A stretch of DNA of 58,895 bases from assembly GCA_036278875.1 (NCBI GenBank), contig DASUKF010000036.1, forward strand, positions 1-58,895, read 5' to 3'. Positions 8,543 through 16,394 of this stretch are shown here, piece after piece (position 1 is the stretch's first letter; the number at the start of each line of letters is the position of its first letter). The notes beneath the pieces were generated by a model. The model searched no databases. It was given only the letters and a program-made list of their open reading frames with translations, and had not been told where the DNA came from. The translations under genes were made by a program, and so were the position numbers. The DNA is from JANWLD01 sp036278875. GTDB lineage: Bacteria; Patescibacteriota; Saccharimonadia; Saccharimonadales; 2-12-FULL-41-12.

Positions 8543-8911
8543 TCAGGGGCCAAACCCTTCGGCTCTTAATACTTCTTCTATCTTTTGCAGTCCGTTTCTG
8601 CCTATATCTCCGGCTGTTTCGGGTGATATCCCAAGCCGAGCACATACCTCATCCAAAGTCATTGGATGATCCTGAAAACCAAATCTGGACTCAATGACCA
8701 GACGTTCATCACCGTCCAGTTCCATTAAGGCCCGGCCTACAGCCCGGTTGGCAAGCCCCTTTCCCGGCGATTCATCGGCAATGGATAGGGTTCTGTCTCC
8801 GGCCGCTACAGCTAAAACATCCTCGCGGTAGCCTACCGGTACCAGTTCAGTTTCGACCATGCCGGGATCCGTCTCGGCACTGGACGCATGTCCATATACG
8901 GCTCGTGTCAT
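8543..8911 (-). CDS. Stand-alone sigma-70 region 4-like DNA-binding protein
   Basis: 122 residues. The C-terminal half, from about residue 64, matches the pattern of sigma-70 region 4: a hydrophobic helix then DERLVIESRFGF, MTLDEVCARLGIS and a final helix with LQKIEEVLR. Compare ERHIVEMRFGF, MTLEEIGDVLTVS and LTKLEAE in the sigma factor at 47024-48652. Regions 1 to 3 are absent. The N-terminal 60 residues are acidic and unrecognised. It could be an anti-sigma or accessory factor, a remnant sigma, or a transcription factor built on the region 4 fold. A near-consensus leaderless promoter drives it, back to back with that of the aminopeptidase gene. Confidence 0.75.
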   Translation of the reverse strand: MTRAVYGHASSAETDPGMVETELVPVGYREDVLAVAAGDRTLSIADESPGKGLANRAVGRALMELDGDERLVIESRFGFQDHPMTLDEVCARLGISPETAGDIGRNGLQKIEEVLRAEGFGP

Positions 8912-8918
8912 TTACAAT

Positions 8919-8947
8919 ATTATGCCCCGCGTGCAAGTGTTTGTCAA
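8919..8947 (-). promoter_or_regulatory. Leaderless promoter of the sigma-4-like gene
   Basis: On the minus strand TTGACA (8942-8947), 17-nt spacer, CATAAT (8919-8924), then 7 nt to the ATG at 8911. Transcription would start at the start codon. Confidence 0.8.
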
Positions 8948-8970
8948 TGTATTCTCCTCTGTTGTACAAT
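8941..8970 (+). promoter_or_regulatory. Leaderless promoter of the M1 aminopeptidase gene
   Basis: TTGTCA (8941-8946), 18-nt spacer, TACAAT (8965-8970), then 6 nt to the ATG at 8977. Its -35 hexamer overlaps that of the divergent gene by five bases, so the two promoters should compete for polymerase. Confidence 0.75.
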
Positions 8971-8976
8971 GCTTGA

Positions 8977-11529
8977 ATGGGCAAAAGCGTGAAGCGGTTA
9001 TATAACGATATCAAGCCGGGTCATTACGACCTTGGGCTTAAGATCAATAGCGAAAAAATGACTTTTTCAGGCAGCGTCAAACTAACTTTTGAAAAGACGG
9101 GTCGGCCCAGCCGGCGCGTCACTTTGCACCAGAAAGACCTGAAAATAACCGGTGCAAAACTTAAAAATATTTCCAAAGATAAAGATATAAACATCACCCG
9201 TATCAATACGCACGGCAGCCTGGATGAGGTCCGCCTGCATGCCGAAGAAATGGTATACCCGGGAAGTTACGAGGCTGAAATCAGCTTCAGCGGCAAGATA
9301 ACCGACCCGATGCACGGCCTATACCCGTGTTACTTTGAGCATGAGGGTAAGAAAAAAGTCATGTTCGCGACACAGTTCGAGAGCCACCATGCGCGTGAGG
9401 TCTTTCCCTGCGTGGACGAGCCTGAAGCAAAAGCATCCTTCCAGCTCACGCTCGATACGCCGGCCGGCTTGAAGGTCCTGTCCAATACCACCCCCGACAA
9501 ACAGACAGAAAAAGACGGCAGGCTGCATACCGTATTCGGAAAAACTCCGGTAATGAGTTCTTATCTGCTGGCGTTTATCGTAGGCGAGCTTCATAGTGTC
9601 GAGGCTAAATCCAAAAACGGCGTAACAATGCGTACCTGGGCCACAGCAGCCCAGCCGAAGAAGTTCCTGGAATACGCCAACAAGGAAGCGGTAAAAATAA
9701 TCGAATTCTTCGCCGAATATTTTCAGACGCCCTACCCGCTGGAAAAATGCGACCAGGTAGCTCTGCCCGATTTTGAAAGCGGCGCCATGGAAAACTGGGG
9801 GCTTATAACCTACCGGGAAGTCGCTCTGTTGGCCGACCCGGACAACCGATCGCTCTCCGGCGAGCAGTATGTGTCAATGGTAGTGGCCCACGAACTAAGC
9901 CACCAATGGTTCGGCAATCTTGTAACGATGAAGTGGTGGGATGATTTATGGTTGAATGAAAGTTTCGCAAGCTTGATGGAGCATATAGCCCTTGACGCCA
10001 TTCACCCGGACTGGCACTGGTGGGAAAATTATGTCATTTCGGACGTACTTGTCACAGCCAACCGCGATATATATAAGGATGTCCAACCGGTAGGCGTAAG
10101 CGTAACCCACCCTGATGATATCCATACTTTGTTCGATCCGGCTATTGTGTATGCAAAAGGCGGACGTCTGCTGAAAATGATGCGCGAATCCATCGGCGAA
10201 AAGGCTTTCCGCGAAGGCTTGAAGGAATATTTCAAAGAAAACGCTTATAAGAACGCTACCAGGCACGATTTATGGAAATCGCTGTCAAAAAGCAGTAATA
10301 TGGATGTCTCTGCACTAATGACACCCTGGATAGAGCAGTCAGGCATGCCGGTGCTTAGGGTGTCCCGTGAAAAAGACAAGCTGGAGCTATCCCAAGAAAG
10401 GTTCCTGCTTGACGGCGAAGACAAATCAAAAACATGGCCCATACCACTGCTTTCCGACAAACCTCTGGGAGTAGACTTGCTGGAGAAGAAAACCGCCGAA
10501 CTGGAAGCTCCTGGCACCGTTATATTCAATACCAAAGGCAGCGGGCATTTTCTGGTGGACTATACGGATAAGAGCGAAAAGGCCGCTCTGGCAGAAGCGA
10601 TAGCCAGACGAACACTGCCGACAGAGGGCAGGATAATCCGGCTCAACGACATAATCTTATTAGCCCGCAGAGGGGATACATCGCTCATAGAAGCACTCGA
10701 TATAGCCAAGAAATGCAAGGACGAACCGCGCGATGCCGTCTGGAACATGATAAGCCGGGTTATCGGTCTTGCTAAAATGCTGGTCGAAGGTAATGAACAG
10801 ACCGAACAGGCTATTAAAGATTTCAGGGTTAGTCTTACGAAAGATATATATGGAAGGCTCGGCTGGCAGGAAAAGCCGGATGAGGATCCGAACGATACGC
10901 TTCTTCGGCAGACCGCACTGGGTCTGATGCTGGCCGGCGAAGACAAAGAGGTGATAAATCACTGTCTGGAATTGTACAGAAAGACTACCGATATCGCAGA
11001 CCTGCCGGCGGAAATAAGAACCATAGTTCTGACTGCCGTCGCCCGTTTCGGAGATGGCAAGGAAATAGACAGTTTGCTCGACATATACGAACAAACTCCC
11101 AATGCCGACCTGAAGCATTCCATATCTTCAAGCGTTGCCGAAGTAAGGGATCCTAAAATCGGCGGGAAAATCATAAAAAGAACGATATCGGACGGCGGTA
11201 TAGCAAGGCCGCAGGACATATTCAGGTGGTTCGCCTATCTGATGCGAAACCGCTACACGCGCCATGTCGCCTGGGACTGGCTTAATAATGACTGGGCTAG
11301 GATTGAAAAACTTTTTGGCGGTTCCAAGTCTATGGACTATTTTCCTATGTATTCCGCCGCACCCATATCAACCCCGGCCTGGCAGAAAAAATATAAGGAA
11401 TTCTTCACCCCGCTTTTAAAACAGCGTCAGCTGGAAAGAAACATCCGGATAGGATTTTCTGAAATAGAAGCCCGCGTGGAGTGGCGCAGGCGCGAAGAAC
11501 CCGGCCTGAAGAAATACTTCCGCACCTAA
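8977..11529 (+). CDS. M1 family zinc aminopeptidase
   Basis: 850 residues, typical of M1 peptidases such as aminopeptidase N and the yeast/animal puromycin-sensitive type. The N-terminal beta domain is followed by the substrate-binding motif GAMEN (near 269) and the zinc site HELSHQWFG (near 305) with the downstream Glu of WLNESFAS (near 327). A helical ERAP1-like C-terminal domain fills residues from about 530 on. There is no signal peptide, so it is likely cytoplasmic and removes N-terminal residues from peptides, useful for an organism that scavenges amino acids. Its stop overlaps the stop of the convergent gene by 4 nt. Confidence 0.96.
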   Translation: MGKSVKRLYNDIKPGHYDLGLKINSEKMTFSGSVKLTFEKTGRPSRRVTLHQKDLKITGAKLKNISKDKDINITRINTHGSLDEVRLHAEEMVYPGSYEAEISFSGKITDPMHGLYPCYFEHEGKKKVMFATQFESHHAREVFPCVDEPEAKASFQLTLDTPAGLKVLSNTTPDKQTEKDGRLHTVFGKTPVMSSYLLAFIVGELHSVEAKSKNGVTMRTWATAAQPKKFLEYANKEAVKIIEFFAEYFQTPYPLEKCDQVALPDFESGAMENWGLITYREVALLADPDNRSLSGEQYVSMVVAHELSHQWFGNLVTMKWWDDLWLNESFASLMEHIALDAIHPDWHWWENYVISDVLVTANRDIYKDVQPVGVSVTHPDDIHTLFDPAIVYAKGGRLLKMMRESIGEKAFREGLKEYFKENAYKNATRHDLWKSLSKSSNMDVSALMTPWIEQSGMPVLRVSREKDKLELSQERFLLDGEDKSKTWPIPLLSDKPLGVDLLEKKTAELEAPGTVIFNTKGSGHFLVDYTDKSEKAALAEAIARRTLPTEGRIIRLNDIILLARRGDTSLIEALDIAKKCKDEPRDAVWNMISRVIGLAKMLVEGNEQTEQAIKDFRVSLTKDIYGRLGWQEKPDEDPNDTLLRQTALGLMLAGEDKEVINHCLELYRKTTDIADLPAEIRTIVLTAVARFGDGKEIDSLLDIYEQTPNADLKHSISSSVAEVRDPKIGGKIIKRTISDGGIARPQDIFRWFAYLMRNRYTRHVAWDWLNNDWARIEKLFGGSKSMDYFPMYSAAPISTPAWQKKYKEFFTPLLKQRQLERNIRIGFSEIEARVEWRRREEPGLKKYFRT

Positions 11530-12533
11530 GGATGGATCAGGCCTTCGTATTCGACTTCGACATCCGGCGTAGCTTCCTGCTGGAAGCGGGCCGTCCTGAC
11601 CATTTTACGCTCCACCTGTTCGTGGCTGGTAATTCTCTCCGGTGGCTCTAAAAGAACGGCGTTGTAAGGATAGCCCGGGATATCCTGTACGTTCATCTGT
11701 ATCATCTCCAGGCCGTTATTTATAGCCAGTCCGCTGGAGCCTCCACCCACGCGGCGCATTACCAGCTTGTCCTTTCCCTCGGCGCCGGCGCCGGGAACCA
11801 GGATGTCGTGAGTGCCGCTGGTAATCAGCAGTATTAGCATAGCCTTGTCAACCTTAGACAAAGCCTTAAAGGCGCCTTTAGCCATAGTTCTGTGCCCGGT
11901 CACTTCATCCTCATATGCCATCAGGCCGGATTTTTTAACCCGCTCGCTGTTAGGCACTGTTGTGACACGATGATCGCATATCAGGCCGGCGGCGGCCGTA
12001 GCCAGGATATAATCGTCTTTTGTCAGTGTTTTCTGCCGGCCGGGCTCGTAGGCTTTCAGCATGACCTCCAGCTGGGTAACCATAGCGCCTATGACGCCCG
12101 CCGTTTCAAAGTCGGTGACACCTATATCTTCCAGCGCCTCCATAAGCGCCAAAAAACCCATGCCAGAGCGAGTCAGGCTGGCATGGTTCAGATTAAGAAC
12201 ATACTTTTTGTTATCTTCCAGGCCCTCCGCTATTTTATCCAGCATTACCGCCTGGTGGCCCGTATGCATAGCCTCTACCACTTCCGGGTAACGCTTTTTC
12301 TCCAGACCTCTGGCCAATTCCTTGGGCGAAAAACCCGGTATCGGTTCGCTGTATTCATAGAGAGCCAGGCTGGTCGGTATTTCCTCCACCAGACGGAAAC
12401 GGCCGTCTTCGCTACCTGCGTGAGGCGCCGCCAGCTCGTCATGAATTACTATTATTGCTTCCGGCGAAAGAGGCGATTCTATAGTTTCATGAGCAAATAC
12501 TTTCGCTTCTATTTCAGCTTCACTAAACTGCAT
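11526..12533 (-). CDS. Hypothetical protein, 335 aa
   Basis: I chose the ATG at 12533; a TTG at 12542 is possible, but a TATAAT box (minus strand, 12543-12548) abuts it, which favours the ATG with a leader of a few bases. I do not recognise the family. The protein is soluble, mostly alpha/beta, with a LNLNHASLTRSG stretch and a later Gly-rich RRVGGGSSG stretch, faintly recalling glycerolipid acyltransferases (an NH motif) but without the usual downstream Asp, so I do not assign that function. It is divergent from a PgsA-like gene. A terminator-like hairpin lies inside the gene at 12151-12186. Confidence 0.7.
   Translation of the reverse strand: MQFSEAEIEAKVFAHETIESPLSPEAIIVIHDELAAPHAGSEDGRFRLVEEIPTSLALYEYSEPIPGFSPKELARGLEKKRYPEVVEAMHTGHQAVMLDKIAEGLEDNKKYVLNLNHASLTRSGMGFLALMEALEDIGVTDFETAGVIGAMVTQLEVMLKAYEPGRQKTLTKDDYILATAAAGLICDHRVTTVPNSERVKKSGLMAYEDEVTGHRTMAKGAFKALSKVDKAMLILLITSGTHDILVPGAGAEGKDKLVMRRVGGGSSGLAINNGLEMIQMNVQDIPGYPYNAVLLEPPERITSHEQVERKMVRTARFQQEATPDVEVEYEGLIHP
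12151..12186 (-). terminator. Terminator-like hairpin inside the 335-aa gene
   Basis: On the minus strand CCATGCCAG and CTGGCATGG form a perfect 9-bp stem around an 11-nt loop, followed by G and then T6. It points in the direction of transcription at about codon 118 of the gene. It has the form of an intrinsic terminator; whether it works while the gene is being translated is unknown. Confidence 0.55.
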
Positions 12534-12657
12534 GTCGGGCAAATTATAAAATGATTGATTGAATAATGCTACTTATGCTTGCAAAAAACCCAAAACAATA
12601 TATACTTGACATTTAAATACTAATATTATCTTGTAGAATATATTCCGAAAGATTTTT

Positions 12658-13308
12658 ATGCCCGAAACCGAACAATTCACACCGGAGAAAATTTCCACCG
12701 GGCAGCCGGTCGACTATCCTGCAGAAGGTGCCCGGATACTGGGAGACGCATTGACGGAAACGAGGGATAAACAAACCGGTATCTTAGGTACGTTTATCCT
12801 GGCAAAATCTGAATATCAAAGCGTGGGTCTGGCCATTGCGACAGCAGCTGAAGGAGTTGGCGACTGGCTGGATGGACGCTTTAAACGCTTCTGGGCGCGC
12901 CGAACGGGAACGGAGCTTACCCCGGAGGATGCCAGAAAAGACGAAAAGGAAGATAAGAAAGGCACCCACAGATTGCTTGCCGCTATTACGTTAAGGGAAC
13001 TGCTTAACAAAGAATACAAGTTTGCCGGATTCCTGGCATTAAACCTGGCGCTGATAATGGGGCGTGATGCCTACGTAAGCCAGGCAAGAGACGAAGGCCA
13101 GGCAAATGGCGCGTTCGTAGGCGCGGAATGGCTGGGCAAGGGGAAAACCGGGCTCCAGAACACCGAATTCACGCACCAGACCAGTCCTTTCGCAAAAACC
13201 AAGCCGGGGAGAAAAGTTTCATACGGTCTGCAAAGCTCAGCTACGGCTTTATCTTTGATTAGCGGTTTTACAAAAATCCGTTCTATGAGAAAAAACCGCG
13301 GCCGCTAA
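12658..13308 (+). CDS. PgsA-like CDP-alcohol phosphatidyltransferase (divergent)
   Basis: 216 residues. It holds a CDP-alcohol phosphatidyltransferase pattern: D69-W-L-D72-G73, then A80-R81, and a D95xxxD99 pair, all in order but with a longer spacing than the family's strict motif. A later stretch, RDAYVSQARDEG followed by WLGKGKTGLQ, matches the end of PgsA (R-E-x-x-V-S...GKxKTxxQ). The family joins CDP-diacylglycerol to an alcohol in the membrane; PgsA makes phosphatidylglycerolphosphate. Hydrophobic segments are short here (about 41-66, 118-134, 190-201), so the protein may be reduced or inactive. Function beyond the family is inference. Confidence 0.65.
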   Translation: MPETEQFTPEKISTGQPVDYPAEGARILGDALTETRDKQTGILGTFILAKSEYQSVGLAIATAAEGVGDWLDGRFKRFWARRTGTELTPEDARKDEKEDKKGTHRLLAAITLRELLNKEYKFAGFLALNLALIMGRDAYVSQARDEGQANGAFVGAEWLGKGKTGLQNTEFTHQTSPFAKTKPGRKVSYGLQSSATALSLISGFTKIRSMRKNRGR

Positions 13309-13314
13309 CCGGCT

Positions 13315-13662
13315 TTAGGTTAATATTTCTTCAATAAATTCGACTTCAAAGTCCGGGCCCGATACTTCCGCAGCACTAAGCGTATACTCACCCTGCCAGC
13401 CATTGATTTCCACCCAGCTGCGCGCCGCAAGCTCCATTTTGCGTAGTTTCCTAGGCGTTATATATTCAAATCCCCCGCCCTGGTCCGGCGAAGTCCGGTA
13501 TTTTACCTCTACGAAATAAACACACTTGCCTTTTTCGGCGACTATATCTACCTCGCACCACTTGGTCTTCCAATTGCGGCCTATGATTTTGTAGCCGGCC
13601 GATTCCAGGTATTCGGCCGTTCGCTTTTCTGCGCGGGCGCCGTTTATGTTATGGACGGCCAC
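13315..13662 (-). CDS. YraN/UPF0102 family endonuclease-like protein
   Basis: 115 residues, full length for UPF0102. The restriction-endonuclease-like core is visible: RAEKRTAEYLESAGY, then EVDIVAEKG and VEVKYR, giving the Glu/Asp/EVK residues of a PD-(D/E)XK fold. The GTG start directly follows the TAG stop of the RNase HII gene on the same strand, so translation is probably coupled. rnhB next to yraN is a common bacterial pair and suggests a role in nucleic-acid maintenance; the exact substrate of YraN is not settled. Confidence 0.93.
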   Translation of the reverse strand: MAVHNINGARAEKRTAEYLESAGYKIIGRNWKTKWCEVDIVAEKGKCVYFVEVKYRTSPDQGGGFEYITPRKLRKMELAARSWVEINGWQGEYTLSAAEVSGPDFEVEFIEEILT

Positions 13663-14223
13663 CTAGACGTATACCGCCAAAGGTTTGAACGAGCTTCTGT
13701 GCTCCGGGCACGCGCCGTGTTTTTCTATATTCAGCCGATGAACCTTCGTGCCGTAGCCTACATGGCTGTCAAAACCGTAAGCTGGAAATTTTACGGCCAG
13801 TTTCTTCATATAGTCGTCGCGCGCAACCTTCGCTATGATGCCGGCCGCGCTGACAGCGGGTACAGACCGGTCGGCTTTGATAATACACCGGGCGCCGTCG
13901 TATTCTTTGAAATAATTGATGCTGCCGTCTATTATCATTTCGGAGCCTCTAAAGTCAAAACCGCTTAATGCGCGTCTGATACCAAGCGTAGTGGCGGCAG
14001 TCAGGCCGATTTCATCAAGCTCGTTTGAAGTAACCCATCCAAGCGAAGCAAAGACACAACGCTTGTATATTCTTTCCGATAGTTTGCGCCTGGCCTCAGG
14101 CGGCAGGAGCTTGGAATCTTTCAGGCCTCTTATTCTACTTTCGCCGAGTATAACGGCGCCCAATACCAGGGGGCCTGCCCATGCCCCTCTGCCCACTTCG
14201 TCAATTCCCAGGATATAGCCCAT
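13663..14223 (-). CDS. rnhB: Ribonuclease HII
   Basis: 186 residues from the ATG at 14223; a TTG at 14244 would add seven residues. The start MGYILGIDEVGRG contains the first catalytic Asp-Glu pair (IDEVGRG) and AGPLVLGAV follows, as in all RNase HII. Later motifs include DSKLL, the catalytic-site KADRSVPAVSAAGIIAKVARD stretch (the central part of which is hallmark) and HVGYGTKVH. It removes ribonucleotides and RNA from RNA/DNA hybrids in the cytoplasm. It is the first gene of the rnhB-yraN pair, 33 nt after the stop of the HD-domain gene. Confidence 0.96.
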   Translation of the reverse strand: MGYILGIDEVGRGAWAGPLVLGAVILGESRIRGLKDSKLLPPEARRKLSERIYKRCVFASLGWVTSNELDEIGLTAATTLGIRRALSGFDFRGSEMIIDGSINYFKEYDGARCIIKADRSVPAVSAAGIIAKVARDDYMKKLAVKFPAYGFDSHVGYGTKVHRLNIEKHGACPEHRSSFKPLAVYV

Positions 14224-14256
14224 GCTTAAGCTATATTCTAACAAATAGGGGGCCGG

Positions 14257-15198
14257 TTAATCCGTTTTAATGCGGTCTACTATACTGCCCAGCCTATCCG
14301 ATATGCCCAGGACATCCGCCCGATGCACTACTTCGCCAAAACCTTTAATAAGTTCCGGCGTGTTGCGCAGCTTCCATGCCTTCTTGTAGCTGTTTCTGAT
14401 GTTCGGATTATATTTATTTTTCAATGCTTCATACACAGGATTTTCTTTTTCTTCGTCTTCAGGCTCCAAGTGATGGAAATAATGCGCGATTATCGGTTTC
14501 ATATGTTCGTCGTCAAGCTGGCTTTTGATAAATGTGGGCTGATAGTCTATGAACCCGCGCAGGCCTTCTTCGCTAGGATTTTCGCCCTTTTTCTGGCATC
14601 TTTCAATATATAAGCCCGCTACGTCCTCTGACATGCGGCTTTCGCCCTCCATGGCTATGCCGTTTATATCAGCAAAGGCGACGATGAATTCAAGAGGATC
14701 CGGTTCTTCGCCGTCTTCCGGCTTCCCTCTTCCGAGATTGAACTGATTAATTATCCCATCGTCGTTAATTTCATACTCGGTGGCCATGACGCCATTTTCC
14801 GCTCTGGCCTTAAACCAGTCATTATTTATTTCTTTGTCATCGGTCTTTTCAATAAGGCTAATGAGATAATCTGCGCTGGCCCGTTCATTACCGCTGGCAA
14901 GCATCTGTTCCCAGTCGTGCGACACGCCGACCAAAAGAGCCAATTCATAAATGTTCTCCTGATATTTCTCCGGTATGAATTTATACAGCAGATTTGTAAG
15001 TTCAATAGCACGGCCAGCTACGTCAAGTGCGTGCTCCGCGTTGTGCTGAGACAGAGGGTTTTCCGAGTTCTCGCCGTATCTGAGCTCTACGTCGTGGAGG
15101 GCTATAGTAGCCAGCGAACGGGCGGTTTCATTGAATTCATATCCCTCAGGTTCTATCTGCCCTATGAGCTCGTCTACCGCAGCCTCAAAATTCCTCAT
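14257..15198 (-). CDS. HD-domain protein (putative phosphohydrolase)
   Basis: 313 residues, no signal or membrane segment. The metal-binding HD signature can be traced as H56 (NAEHALDV), H94-D95 (GVSHDWEQ) and D177 (AFADING), in the spacing expected for HD-superfamily phosphohydrolases. The C-terminal 100 residues are helical, charged and unrecognised. HD enzymes cleave phosphate esters, often in nucleotides or cyclic nucleotides; the substrate here cannot be told. It is upstream of rnhB on the same strand. Confidence 0.72.
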   Translation of the reverse strand: MRNFEAAVDELIGQIEPEGYEFNETARSLATIALHDVELRYGENSENPLSQHNAEHALDVAGRAIELTNLLYKFIPEKYQENIYELALLVGVSHDWEQMLASGNERASADYLISLIEKTDDKEINNDWFKARAENGVMATEYEINDDGIINQFNLGRGKPEDGEEPDPLEFIVAFADINGIAMEGESRMSEDVAGLYIERCQKKGENPSEEGLRGFIDYQPTFIKSQLDDEHMKPIIAHYFHHLEPEDEEKENPVYEALKNKYNPNIRNSYKKAWKLRNTPELIKGFGEVVHRADVLGISDRLGSIVDRIKTD

Positions 15199-15261
15199 GG
15201 TGGATATTAACTATAAACTGAAATATGCTTTTTAGCAATTTCGTTAGCCTGTAAATAACTG

Positions 15262-15291
15262 TTGTCAAAACATGTATTCGGGGAGTATTAT
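15262..15291 (+). promoter_or_regulatory. Promoter of the DUF1761 gene
   Basis: TTGTCA (15262-15267), 18-nt spacer, TATTAT (15286-15291). The leader of about 38 nt carries a strong GGAGGG Shine-Dalgarno sequence (15322-15327) 8 nt before the ATG, in contrast to the leaderless genes nearby. Confidence 0.65.
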
Positions 15292-15335
15292 CGAACTATA
15301 AATGCACTAACCTGTAAAAATGGAGGGAATATAAA

Positions 15336-15800
15336 ATGATAAGCATATTAGCCAGTACCGGTCTAATCTTGATGGACCAATACGGAAATCCGGCGGTTTC
15401 AATAAACTGGCTCGGGGCTCTTCTGGCGCTTATAGCTGCTATGGTCATCGGCTCGCTATGGTACGGTCCGTTGTTTGGCAAAAGATGGATGAAAATTGTC
15501 GGACATAAAAGAGGCGAATCAAGCCCGCTGGTACCGATGCTTATAATGCTGGTACTGGCTGCCGTACAGGTAGTCGTCATAGCGCATTTCATAGCCTACA
15601 CCGGATACTTCTATCCTGATTATAGCGGCGTAACGACCGGTCTTCTGACCGGCCTGTGGGCATTTGTGGGCTTCATAATCCCGCTTCTGGTGTCAAACAC
15701 CGTTTTCTCAAAGGGCTCCACTGAACTTTTGAAGATACACCTGGGCAATCAGCTGGTAACCCTGCTGGCCATAGGGGCCATTCTGGGCGCCGTAAACTAG
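15336..15800 (+). CDS. DUF1761 family membrane protein
   Basis: 154 residues with four hydrophobic segments (about 22-42, 64-85, 102-122, 136-152). The hallmark NWLGALLA followed by SLWYGPLFGKRWM identifies DUF1761, a family of small integral membrane proteins of unknown role. The stop overlaps that of the convergent rplS gene by 4 nt. Confidence 0.85.
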   Translation: MISILASTGLILMDQYGNPAVSINWLGALLALIAAMVIGSLWYGPLFGKRWMKIVGHKRGESSPLVPMLIMLVLAAVQVVVIAHFIAYTGYFYPDYSGVTTGLLTGLWAFVGFIIPLLVSNTVFSKGSTELLKIHLGNQLVTLLAIGAILGAVN

Positions 15801-16294
15801 TCTTTTTTATCGTTTTTCTTGGTTTCTGTTTCGGTGGCGGCTTTTGAATCTTCTTTAGGGACTTCTTCGGCTTCGGCCTTTTCTTCAACCGGTTTTGCTT
15901 CCTCTTTCGGTTGCTCGGGTTCGGGAACTCTGTTTACTTCTTCCTGGTCAAAATCCACACTAGTAAGCCTGGCTGATTTGCCGGTGCGTTCGCGCATATA
16001 GCTAAGGTAATTACGCCTGACTTTGCTTCTCTTTACAACCTGAACCTTGGTAATAAGCGGGCTATGAAGCAGGTAAGTCTTTTCAACGCCAACACCGCTG
16101 GCTATGCGCCGTACGGTTATGGTAGCGGTATGCGAGTTAGGCTTGGAAGTTCTTATTACCAGGCCCTCGAAAACCTGAACACGCTCTTTGCTGCCTTCGC
16201 GGACCTTCTGGTGAACGCGTACGGTATCGCCGCTTTTCACATCAATGACATGCGGTTTCTTGTACTTATTTTCAATAGCATTAATTACAGACAT
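15797..16294 (-). CDS. rplS: 50S ribosomal protein L19 with a long charged tail
   Basis: 165 residues, against about 115 for most L19. The first 115 are a standard L19: HVIDVKSGDTVRVHQKVREG, then VFEGLVI, the TITVRRIASGVGVEKTY stretch near 60-75 (only its start quoted in part), and KVRRNYLSYMRERTGKSARL. The remaining 50 residues are low-complexity Glu/Lys/Ala/Pro. L19 sits at the interface of the 30S and 50S subunits. An extended -10 box (minus strand TATACT, 16335-16340, preceded by TGG) lies about 40 nt upstream of the ATG. Confidence 0.95.
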   Translation of the reverse strand: MSVINAIENKYKKPHVIDVKSGDTVRVHQKVREGSKERVQVFEGLVIRTSKPNSHTATITVRRIASGVGVEKTYLLHSPLITKVQVVKRSKVRRNYLSYMRERTGKSARLTSVDFDQEEVNRVPEPEQPKEEAKPVEEKAEAEEVPKEDSKAATETETKKNDKKD

Positions 16295-16334
16295 TTCTTC
16301 TAAAAACCTTGAATTTAAGAGTAATTTGGCTTTT

Positions 16335-16343
16335 AGTATACCA
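16335..16343 (-). promoter_or_regulatory. rplS promoter (extended -10)
   Basis: On the minus strand TGGTATACT gives an extended -10 (TGnTATACT). A TTTACT lies 16 nt upstream as a possible -35. The leader would be about 34 nt. Confidence 0.55.
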
Positions 16344-16378
16344 TATCTGTTAATAAAGTAAACTTACGCGGGCAAAGT

Positions 16379-16387
16379 TGATATAAT
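16379..16387 (+). promoter_or_regulatory. Leaderless extended -10 promoter of malic enzyme
   Basis: TGATATAAT (16379-16387) is an extended -10 (TGnTATAAT) ending 7 nt before the ATG at 16395, so the transcript should begin at or next to the start codon. No good -35 is seen. Confidence 0.7.
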
Positions 16388-16394
16388 CTTATTC

